DNA of 64,000 nt from Auricularia sp. M13 (taxonomy: Eukaryota; Basidiomycota; Agaricomycetes; Auriculariales; Auriculariaceae). Position numbers and translations under genes: made by a program. Under the pieces are notes generated by a model that made no database searches, was not told the origin of the DNA, and worked only from the letters and a program-made list of their open reading frames with translations. The DNA lies in the NCBI GenBank assembly GCA_037042915.1, contig CM073194.1, positions 2,728,001-2,792,000 of the forward strand. Direction: 5' to 3'. The first letter of the stretch is position 1, and every line of letters starts with the position of its first letter. This document shows positions 54,991-64,000 of this stretch, piece by piece.

Positions 54991-56113
54991 ATCCAGCAGT
55001 GTTTTCAATGGATCTCGCTCGACATGACCACTCCAGGCTCCAATGGAAAGCACATATCCTACATATTCATTAGTTCTCGACACCCTCTCTCTTCGAATTC
55101 TCCAAGTGATAAACGGCCACAGCGCCCTGAACCTAACACGAAAGCGCACAATTAATTCCAATGTCGTCGCCCGGCCGATACTTTCAACAAGTACAAGGCT
55201 CTCCTCGCAACGTAACCGCAGACCGATAAACTTGATGACAATGACCGAGCCCACTGCCCATGTCGGACGTGTCCACAACAAAACCTCTATCAGCATCAAG
55301 CATTCGTCCGCCAGCGTTGCAATCAACCCCTATATACATATCCATCCAACAGGGGAACGGCGTCACCGTAGATGTTGGTAGGTTAGATCTGCCCGCGACG
55401 CAACGAACGACAGGGCTGTGAACGTCGAGTGCCACCGCGTCACTGATGCTGTCAGTGCAATCAAGTCGATCAACTTGAAGTTGTTGCTGCAATCAAGTCG
55501 ATCAACTTGGAGTTGTTACTGCAACCAAGTCGAGCATCATAGCCATCTCTCCGTCCGTCAGACTGACAGTGGGAATTATCTTCCGTAGCGACACCAAGAG
55601 AAAACCAGTCCAGTCCAGATTCCAAAGAGAGAGAGACAGCAACCAAGCAAGCAAGCGAGCGAGGGGGGAGCTAGATCAACACAGCACAAAAGAAGACAGA
55701 AGACAGAACACAAAACACAGAATAAAAGAAAGATCACAAGATATGTAGTGCGGACTGAGACTGAGAGTGAGAAGCAGAAAGCAGAAGCCACGGGCCCCCG
55801 ACCAAGAAAAGACCGGCAAGAAAGAGAGCAAGACAATCGGGGGGCAAGGAGAGGAGGGAAAGGGAAAAGGAAAAGGAAAGCGAGAGACACAGGTCATCCC
55901 ATGATGTATCGTGAATTCCTACAACAGTCCAAGCACCATAACACATCCCACACCAGACACAGCATCCATCATCAGCGACGCACACGCGCGGGCCTAAAGC
56001 CCGCGTCCGACCTCCCGCCCCCGTGTACGCGCGCACAATGAATGGACGCCTGCGTCACCGCAACGCCCGCGCAATGGACGCCCCCACCACCACCGCCCCG
56101 TGGCCGGCTACGC
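54991..56113. other. Intergenic; low-complexity downstream of the MAP kinase
   Basis: No gene recognised. It contains a 32-bp tandem repeat (55457-55535) and then purine-rich, GA-dominated sequence from about 55620 to 55900. Confidence 0.5.
55457..55535 (+). repeat. 32-bp tandem repeat, about 2.5 units
   Basis: Unit starting GCAATCAAGTCGATCAACTT, present at 55457 and 55489 with one or two differences, plus a partial third unit at 55521. Confidence 0.85.
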
Positions 56114-59592
<3,479 letters not shown>

Positions 59593-62459
59593 CGTCGTAG
59601 CAAAGGGAGGTAAAAGAGAAAGGGGGGGAGGGAGGTGTCAACACCGGAGTCGGGACGGGAAAAGAAAGAGGAGACCAACAACAACTATCGCAACTCCGAC
59701 GCTCCCGCCTCACTTCACTCAACTGTCGCCCGCGCCCCTCTCCCTGCATCAGCACCCTTCCTTCATGATCCCCCCATCCTCACAGCCCGTCCGCGTCCTC
59801 AACACCGCCCAGCAGCGCCCGCCGCCAGATACTGCTCGCGCGCTCCGCCGGGCCCCGGCCCGCGGTTCCACTCCCTCGGGTCGAGTCGCCTTGCCACCGC
59901 GCTCGTCGCCACGCAACGCACAGTTGGTCGCGCTCAACCCGGGCATTCGTTGCCATCCCGTCGCGGTGGAACAATAGCTGCATACACACCGTGACCGAAC
60001 TGGGCAGGTATCCGCGCTCTTACTGTAAGTACTGGTGCCGAAGAGTACAACACCTGTTGTTCTCCAGGTCGCGCATGCACAATGGCCGTGGTCTTCTCCC
60101 GACGGGCATGCACAAACCTCTCTCGAATCAACCTTTAGGTCCCGAATTCGCTTTGTGCTCTGCTTTACCAATCGGCTCCGCTGCGTGTTGCTATACTCTG
60201 AGTCCCCTGCGCCCGCTACTAGTTGTAAGACCAAACTTGGCCGACATGTCGTGACAAACGCGCCTTCGACGCCGGACCCGTACTCGCTGGCAATATTTGT
60301 ACTTGAATGCAGAACGATGCTCCGCGCTGGCTCAGGCTGCTGGAGATTCTGTGTCCCGTCCGGAGCACTCTGCATGAGCTGTGTACATTTCGATTTCGAC
60401 GCCTATACGACTGGATAACCCGTAATCTAGACGATCTCTGAATCTGTGTTACTTCAGGCGGCTGCGCTCGACGTTCACTGCATCCGGAGCATCGTTCTCT
60501 GTACGAACACACGATCGCCACTGCGCGGCGACGGTACAGGCCTACTGACACTCCCGGTCGGTTGCGCAAAGTATCCCTTTAGTACTGTCAGGTGTCGCAG
60601 CTCGAGAAACATTCCGTGTGCATTTGCTTCCAGCCGCCCGCTCGCCGCTCGCCGCTCGTCGCACATCTCAAAGCTATGACTATGCCGCTCTCTAACCTAT
60701 CGCCGACTCACGTTGGACGATCGTCGGCTCTGCCTCGATGTCGATGGTGCCGATCCTCCGCGATGACGCCGGCTCCGCAATCGGGGGCGCAGTATCCCGC
60801 GCCTCCTGAGATCGCCGCGCCCATCCTGAGCAGCTCGTGCTGACCTGCTAGCTGCGTCGGTCCCGGGCTGGTGAACCCGCTGCACGTTGATTCCCGGTAA
60901 CGCCGGGCCGTCTGTTGCTGCTCGTGTCATCTGGTCTGCCACGATTGAATTCCTACTGCAGTACTTAGTACGCTCCTCTGTGCCGCGCGGCGGTACCGTG
61001 ACTGTGCTGCCCGCGTCGCAAGTATCCCGCCCCCTGGACCGCGGCAGCTCCTGAAACATCCTGTAATGCGTAGGTTCCTACCAACCTACTTACATCTCCA
61101 ACTGAACTCGTCGCACATCCCATGCTCTGACACTCGCCGAGTCCCCTTCACCCAGCCTGCGGTCTTCGACTCCGGAACGCTCCTCATGAAGCTGGACCGT
61201 CGCCGGTCCTACACCGCGCTCCTAGGCACCGGACAATGACAATGACATCTCCCGCTCGCACGCGCTGGCTGGCAGTGCGACCCGCATCGGTCCCGGACAC
61301 ACGCTGCGCTTCCGCGAGACGGTCGCCCGGTATGCCCGTGAACACGCTGCTCGGTGCACGTCTCAGGCAAATGTGTAACGGAGTCTGTTTGCTGCGAAGT
61401 ATTAGCGCCACAAAGACTCCTCAGTCTACATCACTTTCACTTTCACTCCGGGTTTCTGAATCCCTTCTGCTGTCGAATCCCCCAGTCTGGCCAGTCGCAG
61501 CCCCCGTCGCGCTGGCTTGGCAGTACTGTACTGTACTCTAGATTCCCTACTATTCTTCGACTTTCAGCCTGAGAGGGGAGTTCTTCTGCGGAAGTACATC
61601 ACGCTGCAAACTCTGATCACGATGCGCTCCTCCGAGTCCGAGTCGCCCAGTCGCAGTCGGAACAAGTCTCGCTCGATGTCCATCTATCCCTTGAGTCCTG
61701 GTCCGCAGTCGGAGCCACGAAGAAAACAAAAAAAAAAAAGTCAACCCCTCCAGCCCGGGCTGGAATCCGACTCATCTGAATCTCAGGACTCCGCGACGTC
61801 CCGCACCCCACTGTCGACGATTCCAACTCCTCCATTCAACGCACATACAGTATGTACGTATCCCAGCGTCTCGAATTAGAAGCGCACAGACCGTGACAGG
61901 CCTGTACATACCTCTGCCGCAGAAGATCGACGGCAGCACCAACTCCCCCACACTCCGAGTCGCTCTCATCGGCATGCAGGGGCTCCCGGGATGAGCCTCA
62001 AGTTCTCCGCTCCCCTGCCTTTATTGATCGACACTGCAGTAGAACCCGCATACGATTCGGACAGGGCGATCTCAGTCAGAATATCAACATGCGGACTCAT
62101 TGGCAGGGAGAGACTCGGAGCAGTCCGGTCTGGCGCGAGGCGTGCGTTGTGTCTTGAATCTTCTGCCAGTGACGCGCGTCCCTGCTATTAGTGAGTGCAA
62201 CTGCAGCCGCTCCGCTCATTCAAGAGCAGCGGGCCGCGGAGACTTGAAGCGACAGCTATCCACGCATACATAATTCCCTCAGTGCTAAGTTAGAACTCGA
62301 GGGAGCATTGATCTACAGTCTTCAGAAGCGCAGTGTCAGATCCCATCTGGCACTTACCAGCTCCGAGTCCCTTTCCTAAACTTGTCATCAGCCGCCTTCA
62401 ACTTGCGCCGCGCTGCGCGTACCTGCGCGGCGTAGAATGTCGTCTCCAGAGCATCCAAA
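59593..62459. other. MAP kinase upstream flank, then no gene recognised
   Basis: The first 150 bp, pyrimidine-rich on the coding strand, are probably the MAPK leader and promoter. Beyond about 59.9 kb only short scattered frames occur, with Ser/Arg- or Lys-rich compositional bias (for example 61517-61879) and no family match. Confidence 0.4.
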
Positions 62460-62465
62460 ATCCGC

Positions 62466-62650
62466 ATGATTCCACCCGAATTGTGAGTGTGAGGATACAT
62501 CGCGCGATTTTGCGAGGAACAGGCTCTGGCGCGACTGTGCTCTGTCGACTGTGCTCTGGGCTGCTGAGCTGAACCCGTGCTCTCCACGAGCGTCCAGATG
62601 ATTCTCGGCCGCGACAATTCCAACGCTGTCCTCGGATTCACAGTAGCGTA
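62466..62650 (+). pseudogene. F-box-like gene fragment (N-terminal part)
   Basis: A frame starting MIPPEL continues past two stops as GYIARFCEEQALARLCSVDC and, past another stop, AEPVLSTSVQMILGRDNSNA then VLGFT. It matches IPPELRGYIARFCDRRALARLCSV and SVHLFLGRGNSKAILGFT of the gene at 52565-53689. Three in-frame stops and the missing C-terminus mark it as dead. Confidence 0.72.
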
Positions 62651-62859
62651 ACGATTATCTTCGAACGTCAAAGTCTGAGAAGGAGACTATGTTGAGGCAC
62701 GGCTGTTCATTCTAAGTTATATGCCCACGACTCTCATAAGACAAAGTACGAGCTCAGAAAAGTTGTATCATTGGTATTGGTATTAGCATTTGAATACAGT
62801 TCAAGCGCAACGACGTCCATATCCTAGCGCTTACATAGTCCGCTACTACTGCTGTCCGA

Positions 62860-63652
62860 TCAAGCGGCGATGAGAAGGTAGAGTGCGCCGGAAAGGAGCG
62901 CAGTGCTCGCTTTCTTAACTGACGCAGCGTTCGGCGTGCTCGTCGCCCCAATTGATATGGTTGAGCCGCCTGGTCCAGTCGGCGTCGTGGCCGTTCCGCT
63001 GCGCGTGCCAGTACTATTCGAACCGGATGGCACTGTGGTGGTGCTCCCCGTCGTTGTCGTGCCTGACGTAACATGCTGCTCAGCAATCGTGACTGCAAAC
63101 GGTACGAAGACGGCCTACCAGTGCCATCTATCTCGCAAGTTGAGGTCTCAGCGTTGCATTGCGATCCCTCGGAGCAGCATATCTCCCCTGTAAGTGAAAC
63201 AGGCCGTCAGAGCGTGCGAAGCAATAGATTTTTGAGCATCAAGGACGCACCGCAGGGCGATTCTGCGCTGAGACACGCGAGACACGAGCCGTCCGCGAGA
63301 CAGCCACTGTTGGCCGGGCAGCACGTCTCGCCGCAGAGGGTCGAATCACTGCGCAACGAATCAGTATGTTTTCGGGTGACTAGCTGTTCACGCACTCAGG
63401 GCAGACGGCGTCGGGCGCCACGCAGGTGTACGTGCCGGCTGCCTCGTCGACCTCGCACTCGAGGTCCGTGGAGCAGCAGAAGTCCTCGGGTCCAGCACAG
63501 AGCTTCTCGGCCCCGTCTGCGCAGGGTCCGGGAGTCGCAGGACCCGGCTCCGCACGACGCCGCAAGGCGCTGCGTGTCGCGTTGGGGTACACGATTGCCT
63601 GTCCCTGCGCGGCGACGGCAAGGAGGCACACGAGAACGGCGAATTTGTGCAT
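62860..63652 (-). CDS. Cysteine-rich secreted protein with Ser/Thr tail and probable GPI anchor
   Basis: Predicted 208 aa in four exons: 63652-63396, 63348-63251, 63187-63119, 63062-62860; introns of 47, 63 and 56 nt with consistent phases. Signal peptide MHKFAVLVCLLAVAAQGQA, an RRR site soon after, then three Cys-Cys modules (CAGPEDFCCSTDLEC, CGETCCPANSGC, CGEICCSEGSQC). A Thr/Ser/Gly-rich linker (TTTTGSTTTVPSGSNSTG) and a hydrophobic C-terminus (STALLSGALYLLIAA) suggest GPI anchoring. The repeated CC pattern appears only after splicing, which supports the model. Likely a cell-surface or secreted small protein; role unknown, knottin-like fold possible. A truncated inverted copy lies at 44231-44670. 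Confidence 0.78.
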
Positions 63653-64000
63653 CGTAGGTGAAGGATACGGTAAAGCAGCAGTGAACGGTAAGCTTCGTCG
63701 GCCTTTTGACTCTTGAAAGCTAAGATGATCGACGCACTAAAATAGTGAGACCTTTCGCGGAAGATACTTGTGCGCGTGGCTGTCCGTCCCGATTTTTGGC
63801 TTGGCATCCCTGCTGAGACGGACCCAGTAGACGTCTGAAGAAAAATTAGATGCGCGTGGGTACTCAGGGAAGCCATAAATCCTCGCTTTCAAATGCTGGG
63901 AGCATACTCCACAGCCTCTAAGCCGTATATACACCTAGCCCCACAGGCTAGCATCAGGCATATTTGGACAACATTCGCAGCGTAGAACGCGGTAGAGAGC
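63560..64000 (-). repeat. Parent copy of the block duplicated at 44231-44670
   Basis: Includes the first 31 codons, leader and upstream region (TATATA at 63926-63931) of the secreted-protein gene. Similarity to 44231-44670 continues to the window edge, so the true length of the duplication is not visible. Confidence 0.85.

Noticed and set aside
55576-56036. Hydrophobic minus-strand frames (Leu/Ser/Phe-rich)
   Set aside because: They arise from a GA-rich simple-sequence tract read in reverse; not credible membrane proteins.

Overview
The window looks like nuclear DNA of a filamentous basidiomycete, probably an Agaricomycete. The evidence is many very short introns (about 47-63 nt, GT-AG with one GC-AG), a Fus3/Kpp2-type MAP kinase, a G3BP-type NTF2/RRM protein, an expanded family of F-box-like proteins, and a Ty3/gypsy chromovirus. 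Exon structures were worked out by hand from splice sites, phase and paralogue agreement; no search was run.

Layout. 1-9.2 kb: no gene recognised, only decayed repeats. 9.2-11.3 kb: an eight-exon GH3 (NagZ-like) beta-N-acetylhexosaminidase on the minus strand. 11.5-14.5 kb: a knot of F-box-like genes and pseudogenes plus a stray GH3 fragment. 14.68-26.89 kb: a 12.2-kb Ty3/gypsy element with identical 276-bp LTRs and a perfect 5-bp target duplication. It carries a nested TRIM-like LTR element, a nested MITE, a non-retroviral coding module between gag and protease, and an extra 3' ORF with its own TATA box. 28.7-31.5 kb: a small membrane-protein candidate and a dienelactone hydrolase-like gene between inverted repeats. 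31.6-32.6 kb: a multi-span membrane protein. 35.8-37.5 kb: the G3BP-like RNA-binding protein. 39-55 kb: F-box-like genes, including a tandem duplication of a multi-gene module (40.45-44.24 kb and 45.76-52.33 kb) whose second copy is split by about 2.5 kb containing a foldback element with 335-bp inverted arms. 56.1-59.6 kb: the MAP kinase, with one giant 1.8-kb intron. 62.9-63.65 kb: a cysteine-rich, probably GPI-anchored secreted protein. An inverted partial copy of it (upstream region plus signal peptide) heads a new ORF at 44.6 kb.

Housekeeping and signalling genes (GH3, G3BP, MAPK) are intact islands in a fast-changing background. F-box-like receptors, secreted-protein fragments and transposons have been duplicated, truncated and fused there. 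The least familiar content is the composite retrotransposon with two non-canonical coding modules, the chimeric signal-peptide ORF, and the duplicated zinc-ribbon/F-box module.
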